64,000 nt of DNA from Phlebiopsis flavidoalba (GCA_035772785.1 JAOCPU010000067.1:99360-163359); one strand, 5' to 3'; numbered from the stretch's first letter, positions 36,666-48,857 are shown. Notes: a model not told the origin generated them from the sequence alone. Numbers and translations: made by a program.

Positions 36666-36852
36666 GTTCATTACTCTGGACAGTCGTGTTTGTCTTCCCT
36701 TCCGATCTTGCAAACAGAGATGCTTATCAGCCCCAGTCGCCTCAACTTACTACCTATATGGACGATGTTGTAGGTGGTCACGCAAAACTTCTTCGCGAAT
36801 TTACCTTAGTAACCTTTGCTCTCTTCTGAATGGGTGTAATTAGCCAGTGTGC

Positions 36853-38091
36853 CTATGTGATATATTGTGCTCTATGATAAGTATGAACAAAAAAAGCTTC
36901 CGAGACAATGTGAGAAGGAACGATCGCTTCATCGGTGATGTATTCACTTCCTTCCCAAGTCCTTGTTTCCGGCAGGCTCGCGCACCATCTGGCGATAACT
37001 TTGTTCAGGCCTTTTAACAAATCTTTAATGGCAAATGAACATACTATTGCGACCCGCACGGGCTCATCTCCGTTCCATGTCGGGTTCTGATCACCCACAA
37101 GGATCTCGCGAACGGTAACGAAACCGAGTGAGTTGTAAAGCATGGTGTTGGCCTCTGCACGTTCGAGTTTGCGAGCCACACGGCGCGACCATCTTGGTCC
37201 GCCTATCGTGTACGCTGTTGGCCGTCAGATCTGGGATACATTGGTGAAGGGCGCACCTTGTTTGTGAGGATACGGATGAGCGCGGACGCAAGAACCCTGG
37301 CCGCGTTGCTCTTTTCGTGTCAACACACCAGCAACTTCCATCATGTCTTTGGCGCGGTCCCCTAGACTCTCTTTTACTGCGGCTTGTAACTTTGTGCCAT
37401 ATTCTACATCGCGCTGTTGCCATTGAGTTTTACGAAATTGATAGGTCAAATAATCCCCTCGAAAGGAGGTTGACTGTGCGCGTTACCTTCTTCTGTTCGG
37501 GGCTGCGCAATCGCGTAGACAAACTCCCGAGACGAGCAAGTATCCCATCAAATGCTCGTCCAAGGGTGAAGTCGGTGGCGGAGGTGTCGAGGAGGGGAGT
37601 CCCCTACCATCTCGACGTAAGCATGACTTGCAACACAGACCAGCATGTACGCACCAAATCAGCAGCGAATCTGCATCATGCACACCCCACAGGACAACCT
37701 CGACGAATGATTCCAAGCCATATAGGATACATAGAAAATGATGAAGTAAGACGCCTTCTCAGAAATGAATCTTTCTTGTCCTGGATTGAAAGGCAGATGA
37801 ATCATATGCAAGCCGTGAACGAGAGGTAAATGAACGCACAGGTGTCTCGTCACAGTATCGGAGAAGCGGGTTTTGTCGTGAGGCCGTCATCTCGTACGGC
37901 GTTCACCGTGTTAACCGCAGCAAAGAGGTCAACTGGGGGGGGGTGGTTATCGAAATCAATGCCCGCGACAACGGAAAGATGTGTGAGCACTGTACAGTAT
38001 CACCAGCTTTTTTGGCTGAAGCTTGCTGGCCATATCGTCTTACTACCTCGTCGGAGGGGTTTCGAGTGGGCCCAAACGTTAAAATAGGCAT
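36853..38091 (-). CDS. GNAT-family N-acetyltransferase
   Basis: The conserved half reads QAAVKESLGDRAKDMMEVAG, VLTRKEQRGQGFASALIRIL (the R-x-x-G-x-A acetyl-CoA pyrophosphate loop), TNKA, NTMLYNSLGFVTVREI, VGDQNPTWNGDEPVRVAIV. This is the pattern of small fungal GNAT acetyltransferases of unknown acceptor. The N-terminal half is less clear: MPILTFGPTRNPSDEVVRRY (start 38091, typical opening with a beta strand and an x-NP-x-D motif), then a YMAWN-like helix around 37,730. The last 50 residues after PVRVAIV (KDLLKGLNKVIARW, TWEGSEYITDEAIVPSHI) are not part of the usual fold. They may be a lineage-specific tail or read-through after a frame break. Converges with YSH1, about 190 bp apart. Confidence 0.75.
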
Positions 38092-38469
38092 CCCAAGAAC
38101 TTTATATGGGTTATCCACATCATTGGTTTGACGGATCGTGCAGCGCTCTGGAAGACGACGCCCATTTCTCATGTATATCTTCCATATCTTCTTCTCCATA
38201 TTCCGCATGCCATCCGTGAGTTCAACGTACTAATCTGATCAGCATTTGCTTTCCCACCACGAAGGCACTACCTCCTCCGGCATCATTACTTATCTCTAGC
38301 GTTGACCGCAGCATGAGATGTAGAGGGGATGGGGACGTCGTCTCTTTACAGTGGTCGTACATTCGTGGGTAAGTCCGAGTCGACTCTTTCAGACTCTCTC
38401 AGATCTCAGATCTCATATCTCAGACGGTTGTCGAGTGGGCATTCCAGGAGATTCCAGTCGTTACTAATC
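38092..38469. other. Intergenic upstream of GNAT gene
   Basis: About 380 bp; includes a short CAGATCTCAGATCTCATATCTCAG direct repeat near 38,400. No gene recognised. Confidence 0.45.
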
Positions 38470-38850
38470 AAGTGTACGTAAGCTACGCTGTGACACGAGT
38501 TACGGGAACTTGTCCACGGCGCTACTGAGATACGTGGTTGCGACATCCCCCCACGACTGAACTTTCCCGGTCGTTGGACTTTCGTTTAATCTCCGTAATA
38601 ACGTGTCTGTGTTTTGGGCGCGGGAGCTCACGGGTGCCGCGAAAGTCCTGCTGCCCTTTCAGAACCTCATACACTGTTTCGACGCGACGCCAGCTTGTCA
38701 CGCCGCAAAAGGCGTTCACAACGAGGATAAGGACGACGAAAGCTATAACTTTGGCTGGTAACCGTGTTGTTGGCGATGTCTCGGATAGCTTTGGTAGGCA
38801 TATTTATGATGTTCTCGCCAGCCATACCTAGACCTTCGTGACCCTCTTCA
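38470..38850 (-). pseudogene. Small TM-protein fragment, duplicated segment copy 1
   Basis: On the minus strand, MAGENIINMPTKAIRD leads, after one frame break, into a clear TM helix, AKVIAFVVLILVVNAFCG, then SWRRVETVYEVLKGQQDF and a charged tail. A diverged copy of the same 300 bp lies at 43757-44065. The protein family is unknown to me. The broken frame and absence of a longer context suggest a gene fragment. Confidence 0.45.
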
Positions 38851-39432
38851 ACGTCCGGGACATTCCTGCACAAGGGCAGTGTATCTATGCGTCATGCTGC
38901 AGAACAGTGTCCAGCTTGAGGGAAGTGTTTTTTTACAATATCTCAGGGGGTTTCAATGTACTTACTTGTGTCTTGAGTCCAGGGGATCTTGAGGCTTGTG
39001 TAAAATCAGAAACAGGCCTATTTTGTGTGCCTACAACCACAACGTTCGCGAGGTTCTCTCGTGCCAGCTGATTAAACCATTGGAACCAGATCAAACGACA
39101 CCATCTTACGCATTAGACGGGCTGGCGCTCTCGGCGTTGACGTTTGCCGACAGTCAGAGGAGAAAGAAGAAGCGATTTCAAAACAGAGTTGCCAGACAAG
39201 CCGTACTCACGATACGGTCACTATCCACATGGTGATCCGTTCAGAAATGGAGAAAAGGCCTTGTGGGCCTAGCTGCTTCTGCTTCACATCGGGGGAAAGC
39301 TATTGATTAAATCCTCCGTAGTACAGCGCCCGAACGAGCCACGCTGACTGGTGACTGGTGGCCGGTGACCTTTGATAGATGCGTAGAAATGGAAGGACTC
39401 TCGAGGATTGTTGCCGCGGGTGGGCTGAAGAG
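38851..39432. other. Intergenic before 7TM gene
   Basis: About 580 bp. No protein-like frame recognised; it should include the promoter of the gene starting at 39433. Confidence 0.45.
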
Positions 39433-40884
39433 ATGGACATATCTTTGTCGCTCGACATTCAGAACTTACTGCTTTTGCTCGCGATTTTGTGCGGCACGCT
39501 CGGTCGCTCACACCTACTACTTATCTCTGACCCTACGGCTCCGCGTGCGCGCCTTAGTGGCCGAAGGTCATCTCTCACGTCGTTACCTGCTGTCATGCTA
39601 CTCACCGACGACATTGCGTCCCTCATAGGGGTTCGGCTGTGAAGCCGTGCTTTACGGTGAGTTCTACACTTGTCATGGCTGGCGGAATATCTCAAAGTTT
39701 ATTCGTATGTAGGCATGTACTGTTTATTGTCTTTCTGACCTCATTATACCTTACCTTCGGTCGTGGTTTTGGGGTCAACAACAAGTTCGTTGGATACCTG
39801 AATGTCCTTCTCTTCGCTATATGCACGACACACTTTGGAATCACCTTCAATCAGTTCTATTTGGTGCTGGTAGGTCGGACTGTAAAAGAGCTTCTCCTCT
39901 GCTGATTACGGTTCTGTAGAGCCGTAACAGGCGTAGACTGTAGCTATGGATGAGACGAAACACCTGTCGGTACCGGAGCCGACACCGACTACTAATATCT
40001 GTTGCAGACTGGGTTGGAGAGTGTATCTTGATATACCGCTGCTGGGCTATTGGGGGGCTGGGGGCGTAACTATTGGAATTGTGATATTGCCCTTTGTCGC
40101 TGCTGGTCTGTTGCTACTGGGCTCTTGTACGTGATTATTACCGTCAACCACCTGACGTCGCACGACTCACTTTGAATATATCATCATTTTAATGTCTATG
40201 CTTTGGCAGGCCGGCGCAACTATGCACGTTGCTCTTATCCACCGACCCGAACGCTGCCAAAAAAAAAAACAACCTCCTCCTGCAGCCTCAGCCACTCGTC
40301 CTAGCGGCATATATCCTCCCCCTGTTGCGCAACTTCATCCTTACATCACTCATCGCTGGTCGAATTTGGTAAATCATGTCACCCCTGGGAGCTCAGCCTT
40401 TGGTTTTGTGCCACTGCCACACTGTGTTTACATCAATCAAGACCAAAAAATCTGTTGCTATTCCGCGCATGCGGCTATTGTAATTGAGATGTTGGATTGC
40501 TTACTTCGTTTACTTTGTGCACTCATCTATCTCACAGTGTTCGCTGCTGGGGAACTAGTCTGCAGATGAAGTAATGTCTTTATTGCTGTGCAGGTTTTTA
40601 TGCGTAATGCTTCAAATCCTTCAATCTTCCATTCGACACGGTATTCCTGGTGCTTGATACAGGGCCTTATAGGTGAATCGCACCCACTATTGATCCTGGT
40701 CCAAGATCGCGCCTTGGTCCTTTCGTCCGACGAATCGACCCAAGGCTCAGACAGGACCAGGAATAACATGACCTTCCGAGCAGAATGGTTTTCTCTCAGG
40801 ATAGTGGGATCGCATCATAACACTAATATGCGTATTATCCAAGTTTTACTTAGACCCGATTTGGGTCTCCGTATAAGACAATGA
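39433..40884 (+). CDS. Multi-pass (about 7TM) Agaricomycete membrane protein, second locus
   Basis: ATG 39433 gives MDISLSLDIQNLLLLLAILC, then LPAVMLLTDDIASLIGV. An intron with GTGAGT (about 39658-39712) leads to HVLFIVFLTSLYLTFGRGFG, a NKFVGYLNVLLFAICTTHFG helix and TFNQFYLV. Further exons carry the LIYRCWAI motif (about 40025), WIVILPFVAAGLLLLGS, LVLAAYILPLLRNFILTSLI, AGRIW, AIVIEMLDCLLRLLCALIYL and, at the end, IQGLIG, PLLIL and SSDESTQGS. The order TM1-2, TM3 with L-I-Y-R-C-W, A-G-R-I-W after TM5, V-I-E-x-x-x-L and the Q-G-L-I-G / P-T-L-I helix matches a large Agaricomycete 7TM family. It is distantly related in layout to the gene at 12 kb. Several frame breaks, notably inside L-I-Y-R-C-W; it may be decaying. 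End of the coding part uncertain. Confidence 0.65.
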
Positions 40885-43121
40885 CGTGTTTTTGTGGCCT
40901 CTCACATACAACCCAACGTGTCTTAGTTCCGTGTTTGCTGAGCTTAGTAAGCAGCTCGAAAGATTGAGTCTATTGTGTGTTGACAGAGACTCCCAAGTGC
41001 AGTTTGGTGTACTACGATGCAAATACTCCGGAAGACCATCGCTATTTTGCCTCGCGTTCTACAGATCTGTGGAATCTCTATTTCATACGTCCGTTGCACG
41101 AACTTGATTTTGTCTATGTCACAGTTGGAGGGAGCGGTATGCTTAGCTAGGTAATAGTAATGTATGAGTGATGATATATGCCTTTGTGTATGAACAATTA
41201 TTTGTCAGGGGGTGTTGATGTGGGTACCTGGAGTCCCGCACATTCTTCTCGCATGTCACGCCTTTGTGTGAACGTTCCAGTGGCCTATTGGAGCAGAGTG
41301 AGGTCTGGGTCGCGGTCGTTTTAATGCTTTTCCACATGAAAGAAATGGAACATCGGCCATCTCAGACCCAGATCACAGAAGGTTCCATCGCTAAGCATGG
41401 TTGAAACCTTAGGCCCTATTCCTGGGTTATAGGTCCCGCTTGATAGACTCGTGGAAGCCCGGTCGTTGTCTTTAGTCATTCATTTTAACCTGCTTGTTAT
41501 CACACATATTGGTATAGACCTGCCGCAGACGGCTAAACGACAAGAATCGTCAAGGAGGTATGTGCTATGCTATTGCTACGAGACTCCGATCATACGGTTT
41601 GAGAGGAAAAAGGGCGGAAGGATTCTGAAGATTACTGTATCGAATGCATTCTCTATCTTTGTCATCGCAGAACTCCCTCTCCATGTGGCTCTCGATCGTC
41701 CAGATTTGTCAACTTTCACTATCCCCCCCCGCTTGCTCTCCTCAACTTGTCCCCAAATGTCCCAAAGACCACACTCTGGACCGTCACAAGGGTCTGCAGG
41801 TGAGATGACATATACCTGTTCCTGACCGCCGTCCAATCCCTACACTCATGTACCATCCCAGTTCCCGATGCCCCGTGGACATTACTTTCCATCAATGAGG
41901 AACACCTCGGTTTCTTCGAGCGTGTGTGTCTGCACAGCACAAGACGACTGACGAATGGGTATCGAAGACAATGTGCGATGTTGTTTGTGCGTAGCCGGTG
42001 CGGTTTTGTGACAAAGCCGACACGAATTACGTTCCAAACAGTGCAGCCTGATGGACCATTGATAATTTGGAAAAAGTTCTGTTTCTCTGTGGTCCGACCT
42101 TGCTGAAACCGTCCGTGTCAAACATAGTGCCCCCACTCGGTGTCATTGTTATTATGTCCCCAGCTGTACTTCTGGGCTTTGCCCAGACAATAGCTGCCCG
42201 AAGGGACCAATCGATAGGGAGCTGGTCAGGGTGATCGTTCCCGAACCACGCTAAATGCATTGTTTAAGATGACTGGAAACCGAAATTGGTGCAAGACTGA
42301 GAGACGCACTATATTGGTTGTTGTGTAGAAACTCGGTAAGAAGTGCCTGCTGTCCCAATTTCTCCGCGCCGTGGTAGGTGAGGAGCACAATTGACGAGGG
42401 TTACGACGCACAATGCGACCGACAGGAGCAGCGCAGTAACTGAGGAGTTTAACTCAGGCATTGTCAAGTTTTCAGAAACAACAGCTGCAGAATAGAGCTT
42501 GTGTGGGCTCTACAATAAATACATACGACTGTACCTACTCGCGAAATTGATCATACAACTCGTGTACCGAATGCGTTCTACGATAATTGATTACAAATTA
42601 CTGATAGCGATGGGCTGTGCTCTATCCTAGTAATCATTCTGAGTCCATCGTTGCAGCGTGATTCTCCTCGGAGCAAGGCAACCAAATTAACGGTAACAAA
42701 AGTCACCAAGCTTTCTTATCTACTGGCAGTCTTATGTGAACTGCGAAGCCGTCCAAAGTAGCAGGACCGCTCACCTTTACGGCTAACAAGAGAATCAGCG
42801 TCCGTCAGAATTACTATGTGAAAACCACCATCGCACGGGCGGTCGAAGAAGTAGTAGAGTTATATTGTCTCGATTTCCGTCCTTAGGCATACTGAATCGC
42901 AATCGAAGCTGATTTGATCTGAACCAAAGCCTCACGACCGCGAGAAAAAATATGGAAGATTAGATCGCTTCAGTAGCGCTGCGTAACACGGCTGGTCATG
43001 TTAACTGTCATAGCCCCCTGCTTTCTAGAGAATTATAAAGGTGTGGCGGAGGACTGGTTAGTTAGTCAACAGTCACTCGAGTACCACAATTCCCCTCACT
43101 ACGTTGCTCATCATTCCAAAT
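40885..43121. other. Accessory region without assignable gene
   Basis: About 2.2 kb. Frames of 60-124 codons occur on both strands (for example 41451-41825 plus, 42027-42260 minus) but none shows a family motif I recognise. A GTGAGA..CCCAG intron-like segment at about 41800-41860 hints at a degraded gene there. Confidence 0.4.
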
Positions 43122-43316
43122 ATGCAGCTACTCTCCCTGTTTTGCCTGCCCTATGCTGCATGTTTTTTGGCTCAGGCAACACCGTCAGGTAAGGTTCATT
43201 CACGTACTTACTCAGATATAACATTTACAAAAGAAAATATAGTAGCTTTGCCGAACGGTGCTAGAGATATCATTTATAGGTCTGAAACAAGTCTTCTCGA
43301 GAGTGGGTATGAATGA
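43122..43316 (+). CDS. Possible small secreted protein (weak)
   Basis: MQLLSLFCLPYAACFLAQA at the ATG 43122 looks like a signal peptide with an A-x-A-type end, and a possible GTAAGG splice donor follows at about 43190. Read through, the peptide continues KVHSRTYSDITFTKENIV and stops at 43316. No homology recognised; short frames with a hydrophobic start can arise by chance, so this is only a candidate. Confidence 0.25.
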   Translation: MQLLSLFCLPYAACFLAQATPSGKVHSRTYSDITFTKENIVALPNGARDIIYRSETSLLESGYE

Positions 43317-43756
43317 AATTTCCGTCAGAGCAGCACTAATCGTGAACATTTACAGAACGGACCCACATCTTTGGACGGTGGTGCACATGTGGGAGATCGG
43401 AGAAGCTAAGGATGAGCAAAGCTCTCCTTAAATGACACAAACGACATAGACGCCGCACAACCGGGTTTATATACTGTGATAGGCACCATTATACCAATGT
43501 GTAAACAGCTTTTTTGCGTTGAATGGAACTTACAGATGTTGACGTGCTGTACTTGTTCACTCCATGCTCCGAAAACCTTTGAAATCGCTATCTCATGAAT
43601 ATCTACTCTCTTTCCACGGGCTCGGAGGCTCCTCCTTCTCTGTCCCCATGGCCCTAGCTTTGAATGTTGAAAATTGATCTCTCACACTAATCGTGGCATA
43701 ATATCTGGAGCAAGGAGCATCGGGGTCCATGCGTCCATGCCCGAATCCACTGATCG

Positions 43757-44065
43757 ACGTGTACGTAAGCACTGATGCCGTGACCCGAAAGTTACTGGAA
43801 ACTTGTCTACTAGGCGCTACTGCATCTTTTCAACAACCCACCCGCAACAGTCTGCGACTACTAGTAGACTGTCCCGGACGTTGGCATTCTCAGTCAAAAC
43901 TTCGTGTGATATCATGATGTGGCTGCGTTGGGGCGTAGGAGCTACAGTGTCTCGCAAAAAGCGACACTGCGTTCAAACGCAACGCCAGTCATGTCACAGC
44001 GTGAAAAGCGTTCCACACAACGAGGATAAGAATGACAAAAGAGCACAGCTTTGGCTGATGGAGAC
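43757..44065 (-). pseudogene. Duplicated segment copy 2 (TM-protein fragment)
   Basis: Diverged direct copy of 38470-38765. Shared stretches include GTGTACGTAAGC, GAAACTTGTC/GGAACTTGTC, GACGTTGG/CGTTGGAC, CAACGCCAG/CGACGCCAG, and ACAACGAGGATAAG followed by GACxA. On the minus strand the TM helix is still hinted at (VILILVVWNAF) but the frame is broken, so this copy is more degraded than copy 1. Confidence 0.5.
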
Positions 44066-44564
44066 CGACTAGATTTCCGATGAACTAATTGGCTCAGACA
44101 GGATTTTTTCGCGGAGAATATCCAGCTCTCCGTGACCTGTTCAAAGGTGCCCTACATTTTTGTACTGCAACGGCAGTGCATCGGTGAGCTCTTCCCAAAG
44201 TCAGCTGTACCTCATTCGACCACCACACGCTGATACACGTAGTGAGGGATTAGAGGCCTCATGATTGCAGTCACCGCTCTGCGTGTACATCGGAAATACC
44301 TATTTCACTCAACCTCTTTTGCTATAGTCCAGTTATGCCTACTCCACGATTCGGTCCCTCTCATCACCGCCCGTTACAGCTGATAACCAGAAATATGAGC
44401 CATCTATGAGCAAGAGAGCTCGACGGTTTGTCAGATCGCCGGCTTCTTAAGAGGGCTGTGCACTGTGATTAGCAGTGGGGTCCCTGTCACACCTCCGTTA
44501 AAACGGGAAACTATGGTCAACGTTCTTGCGTCCCGGCCAGCACATCAGTGGCAATATTTCTTCC

Positions 44565-44790
44565 GAGGATTTAATTATATGGAGGCCATTTGCGTTACGT
44601 TCAGATTTGTGACCACGATTGTCACGAGGAGTTTCTGTTGGAAGTAGAACGTCGCATGTCACTAATACAAAGACCCCTGTGTAGTGCCTACGTACCTTCG
44701 TAGAATGCACGATGCTCGTTCGTTCTGCGAAAGTATCAACGCGTGTCGCATCACCGTCCCAAAATGGTGCAGTTCATCAAAATTCGGCGC
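44565..44790 (+). repeat. Inverted duplicate of 48404-48657
   Basis: About 230 bp with clear similarity to the reverse complement of 48404-48657: shared ATAATTATATGGAGGCCATTT / TTTAATTATATGGAGGCCAT, CATGTCACTAATACA, TACCTTCGT, TCGTTCTGCGAAAG and CCCAAAATGGT. The CATGTCACTAATACA-(A)G element looks like an intron branch point plus acceptor and is retained in both copies, so the source was probably a spliced gene. Confidence 0.65.
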
Positions 44791-47610
44791 TTCTACGGGG
44801 TCATGTCTCCCAATGTTCGGTTGTAAGCCATACCTGGCGTTGAGTATTGTAGATGTTTATTTACTATCCGTACGTGTTCTAGATTAGACCGAGAGTACCT
44901 CCCAGTGTACCAATTTACATGACCACGTTGCTCCCCCATTCTATTTAACCATGTGTCCCCTGCCACGGGCGCTATCACTTGCGCGCTTTATTTGCCCTTG
45001 TTTGTGTGCACATTGTTATATTCGCACATGACACCGTGCCAAGTTGGGCACGGTCCCCGCCATGCACCTTGCATGGATTCCATTGTTGTCTATTTGGGTG
45101 CCAGTTTATCTATGGATGGTTGGTATAGCCTCACACTAAGTCCCTCACATGTACATCATATTGGGAGTGGGTATCGAGGGCTGTAAGTAGTTGTAAATTT
45201 GGATGTCAACCATGATTCATTGACACCATTGAGATTCACTGCGAATTAATGTATATATCTCTTAACTTGTCTATCACCGGGTGCGACACCATATGTACTC
45301 CTATGATACTGAACACATACCTTATTCTCTTGATTGCAAGGCAGCTGAGCGGTCTATTCACATTCAGTCCTGCCACATGATTCAGCTAGGTATCTCTAGG
45401 CTCAATCAAAATAGAACAAAAGTCTCAAAAAAAAGTAATTCATCTAAAATCTTATAGTTGCCATTGGTTGCAACAGGTATCTAACGATGAAAATAGAGTG
45501 CTCCATAAAGGTCTATTCCCCAACTGTCTCAATAAATAATCAGTAATAATTCAAAGCAGCAATAAGAAAAGGAGTGGCTACATGGAGAACCTTCAACAAC
45601 ATAATCCGTGTGTGGTGCAAAGGTCATACAAGCCGTGGTCTAGGCGAAAGTAGAAAGACAAAGAGCGGATCTTATAATAAGGACGGCCATTACCATATAG
45701 CAATCTATACAGCTATAAACTGAAGAGGTACACTGTAGTATAAACTCCCACCTGGACAAGGGATATGAACAGCCTGAGAAAAGAGTTAAAAAAACGGTGA
45801 CTCGAGGATTACAGAACACCAACAATATATTACATATGGGGACTTATAATACCATTTATGCCATACTAGTAAGAGTATAGCACATTCGTAGCCGAGCTTT
45901 ACCGTGTTAAAAGTGTTCAAGAGTAAAACGACATTTAGTGAGATAGGCGCCCGTCAGAACGTCGAGGAGAATGAGCCACAGTATAGGGAACACACGCACA
46001 TATCACTCAACAAAAGTCGCGCAAAACATCCTCTTCTGTACGTGTAGAAAGCTTGTGCGCGCGCCTGCCGAAAGCGGGAGAGCAAGCAGAGTAAAGGTTA
46101 AAGGAGATACTCACCTGTATGCATGCACAGAGTACATACGGTGCTTGGGGTTCTGGGGAAGTCTGAACAGCTTAACTCAAGGTTAAAAGTCGTGGTGTGA
46201 CTCTATAATATGCCAATATGTAATTGGTAAAAATCTCAAGAGCAGCGGCCATCAGCGTGTGTGACGGCTGCGAAAACGTCCACCTTCCCGGTACTTATCT
46301 GCTCTAGTAGGGTATGTCTTCTCCGCGAGGAATGGTGCCCGTGTACCTATTTTGAACGGTCCGAATTAAAAAATGAACGTCATAGACGTCTTTCACGTAC
46401 TCGAAAACAGTAGTAACGCGCCTCCATATCCGTTGACGTGAGAGTAGGTCGAGTTGTGGGAAGTCGATCCGTACTTGAAACGAGGGAAGGAAGTGCTAGG
46501 AATAAAGTGGTGATCTATATTCAGTTTTCCGTGTAAATCCGTGGGAAGCCCTTACCTATAGATCCCAAAAGCTCTCCTCAATCCATCCCGACAGCAAGAG
46601 GATGCGAAAGGCGAGCGATGGATAGTGCGGGACAGCGCACTTTGAGGTTCGCCCTGAGGCTGCCCGAGGCGACCCAGAAGTCGCCCGAGGGCTAAAGCGC
46701 CCACATCTGGTTGTCCCAAACCACCACCCACGACACGCCGTTTCTCGCAAACGGCGGTATCAATTTCCTCTCTCGATGCCCAGGATGCTCTTTATCGGAG
46801 GAACCAACCCTGGTGTGCCCTCCTCTTATTTTCACCTCGCTCGTCGGGATCGCACGACCCGGTCGTCAACAATCAAATTCCCCGCTGCCCAACTCCGCGC
46901 TCGGGCGACCTCGACACCGGCGACACGAACGACGAACGCCGACGCCTCGAAAGCGTCGAGGAAACGTTGGAGCAGTGCTCCAGGTGCGTATCCAATGCTC
47001 TAGTCTTGGGTGGCGGTACGCTTGCGGGCCCAGTTGGGTTGAAGGTGTGTGGCCAGCCGTGTTTTGGGCTACACCGCGAACGCGCACAACCCACCGCCAG
47101 ATGACGTGAAGTGTCAAAAATCGCCCTTCACGTCCAAATGTACGTCATGACGATTCTATACTGCACTATTTACTAACCACTCCGGGTGTCTACAGCGCAG
47201 AATATCGCGCCGCACCCACCGGGCCCCCCCTTCTGTCTACCGCCGCCGCCGCCGTTACTGCGTCAGAAGCGACGCGATTACGTTCGAATTCCCCCGTGTA
47301 GAGCGTACAGGTATGTACGCATGCGCTCAAATGTATGCTGCGGTATATACCCCCAACCCCCGCCTCACAACTCGCTCTTCCCCCGCCTCCTACCGCCTCC
47401 CATCGCCTCGGTTCCTGCCTCAGGAACGACGTACGACTGTAGCGGACGCGGTGACACTGCGCATGAAGCTTTGCGCACTCTTCATTCCCGCAGTGTGCCG
47501 GAATCCCCCACCCTGTACCGCGACCTTCGTCTCCGTCTGCCCCCCTGCATTGTTCGATGATGCACGCGTACAAGTGGTGTGCACTTACGAATGCCCGCCA
47601 CGACTATGGC
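44791..47610. other. AT-rich, gene-poor region
   Basis: About 2.8 kb. From 45,190 to 46,550 the DNA is AT-rich with no frame above about 70 codons. Between 46,700 and 47,560 there are longer frames in C-rich DNA. One (about 46,860-46,985) could encode LDTGDTNDERRRLESVEETL, ending in a GTGCGT splice donor, which looks protein-like but belongs to no family I know. Confidence 0.45.
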
Positions 47611-48191
47611 CCACTGGTACCCGACTGGGGCTGCTGCGTGTGTGCTCGGCCGCATCCCAACGACGACCGCACGCCCCCGCTGATCACCCTGACCCCCCGG
47701 TATTCTGCACGCCGGCTTGTTGCGCCGACGCATACCGCGCGTGGCAGGAGGATCCTCTATCCAATGTCTTGACATACCCCAGGCCGTCGCCATGTCAACC
47801 CGAAGCCCCACATCCCCGACTGCAACCGCCGCCCCGTCGCTGTTGCTGAGGCGGCCGCCGCCCCACTCCAATTCTACCTCCGTATTATATACACACGGAG
47901 TGATTTATTTTATACATGTATAGTAGTAGATAGTTGATAGATATTTTTGCCAGCCAAGGTCCACTGGTGCCCTACGGCCGCTGTGTGCGTGCTCGGCCGC
48001 TACTTACAACAACCGCACGCCCCGCTGGCCACCCTGGCCCCCGGTTATTCTGCATGTCGGCTTGTTGCGCCGACGCATACCGTCCCACATCCCAACTGCA
48101 GACCACCACCACCGTCGCTGTCCCCGCTGCCACGCCGCTCCAAATATACCCACACAGAGTGGCTGTTATCATGTATATGTAGAGTAGTAAA
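47611..48191. repeat. Imperfect tandem duplication (two units)
   Basis: Unit 1 starts at 47611 (CCACTGGTACCCGACTGGGG) and ends near 47935. Unit 2 starts at 47961 (CCACTGGTGCCCTACGGCCG) and ends near 48191. Shared landmarks in order: TGTGTGCTCGGCCGC / CGTGCTCGGCCGCT, AACCGCACGCCCC, TTATTCTGCA / TATTCTGCA, CGGCTTGTTGCGCCGACGCA followed by TACCG, CACATCCC, ATATA(C)CACAC-GAGTG, and ATGTATA followed by GTAGTA. Unit 1 is about 95 bp longer because of extra sequence after TACCGCG (47,740-47,810). Confidence 0.85.
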
Positions 48192-48403
48192 GCTAATAAA
48201 TACACCAATTCATATTGAAAATGACAAACGAAATGCGGAGGAAGAAAAAGGTAAAATATGATTGACATTTCTAGGCATGAGTGTATTACAATATTATAAA
48301 CTACTGGGTTGAGATGTAATCATGTAATGCATTACTCACCTGATCTTAGAGACGCAAAACTCCATTGATTCGTGGTGCACGCTGACGCACGAACATGAGG
48401 CAA

Positions 48404-48857
48404 GGCGCCTCGAAATTGATGGGGTTGAACCACCATTTTGGGAACGTGCCTGCGACACGGACGGACACGCGAATTAGAGCTTTCGCAGAACGACGCGAAT
48501 CGCCAGTGTTTCACGAAGGTATGTAGCACTACCAGGGGTCCTATGTATTAGTGACATGACGTCATTACTTCCAAACCAAACAGAAACATCTCTCGTCCGA
48601 CAATCGAGTGCCACAAACTTTGAACCGGTAACCAAATGGCCTCCATATAATTATGTGAGTGAAACATTGGAGTACCGAAGCAAATCCCTGAGCATAGCTC
48701 GTGCGTCGTTTTCTTGAGCTTTCTTTGTACTCACGTTGTACGCCACCCTTGACGATGTTCTGTCTTCCACACCCCGTTTTGCAATCACGTCGACGTCGAT
48801 TACACACAGGCTCTCTGACGGTAGGGAGGGTATCGCCACAACCGAGCCACACGCCAT
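48404..48857 (-). pseudogene. Gene fragment of unknown family, inverted duplicate of 44565-44790
   Basis: From a start near 48857: MACGSVVAIPSLPSESLCVI, DVDVIAKRGVEDRTSS, then AQENDARAMLRDLLRYSNVS after a possible small intron (about 48713-48734). LVTGSKFVALDCRTRDVSVW follows in another frame, then an intron-like GTAATG..CTAATACATAG segment, and FVKHWRFASFCESSNSRV. The blocks look protein-like but the frame changes and I do not recognise the family. It could be a broken gene or an error-damaged one. Confidence 0.4.
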
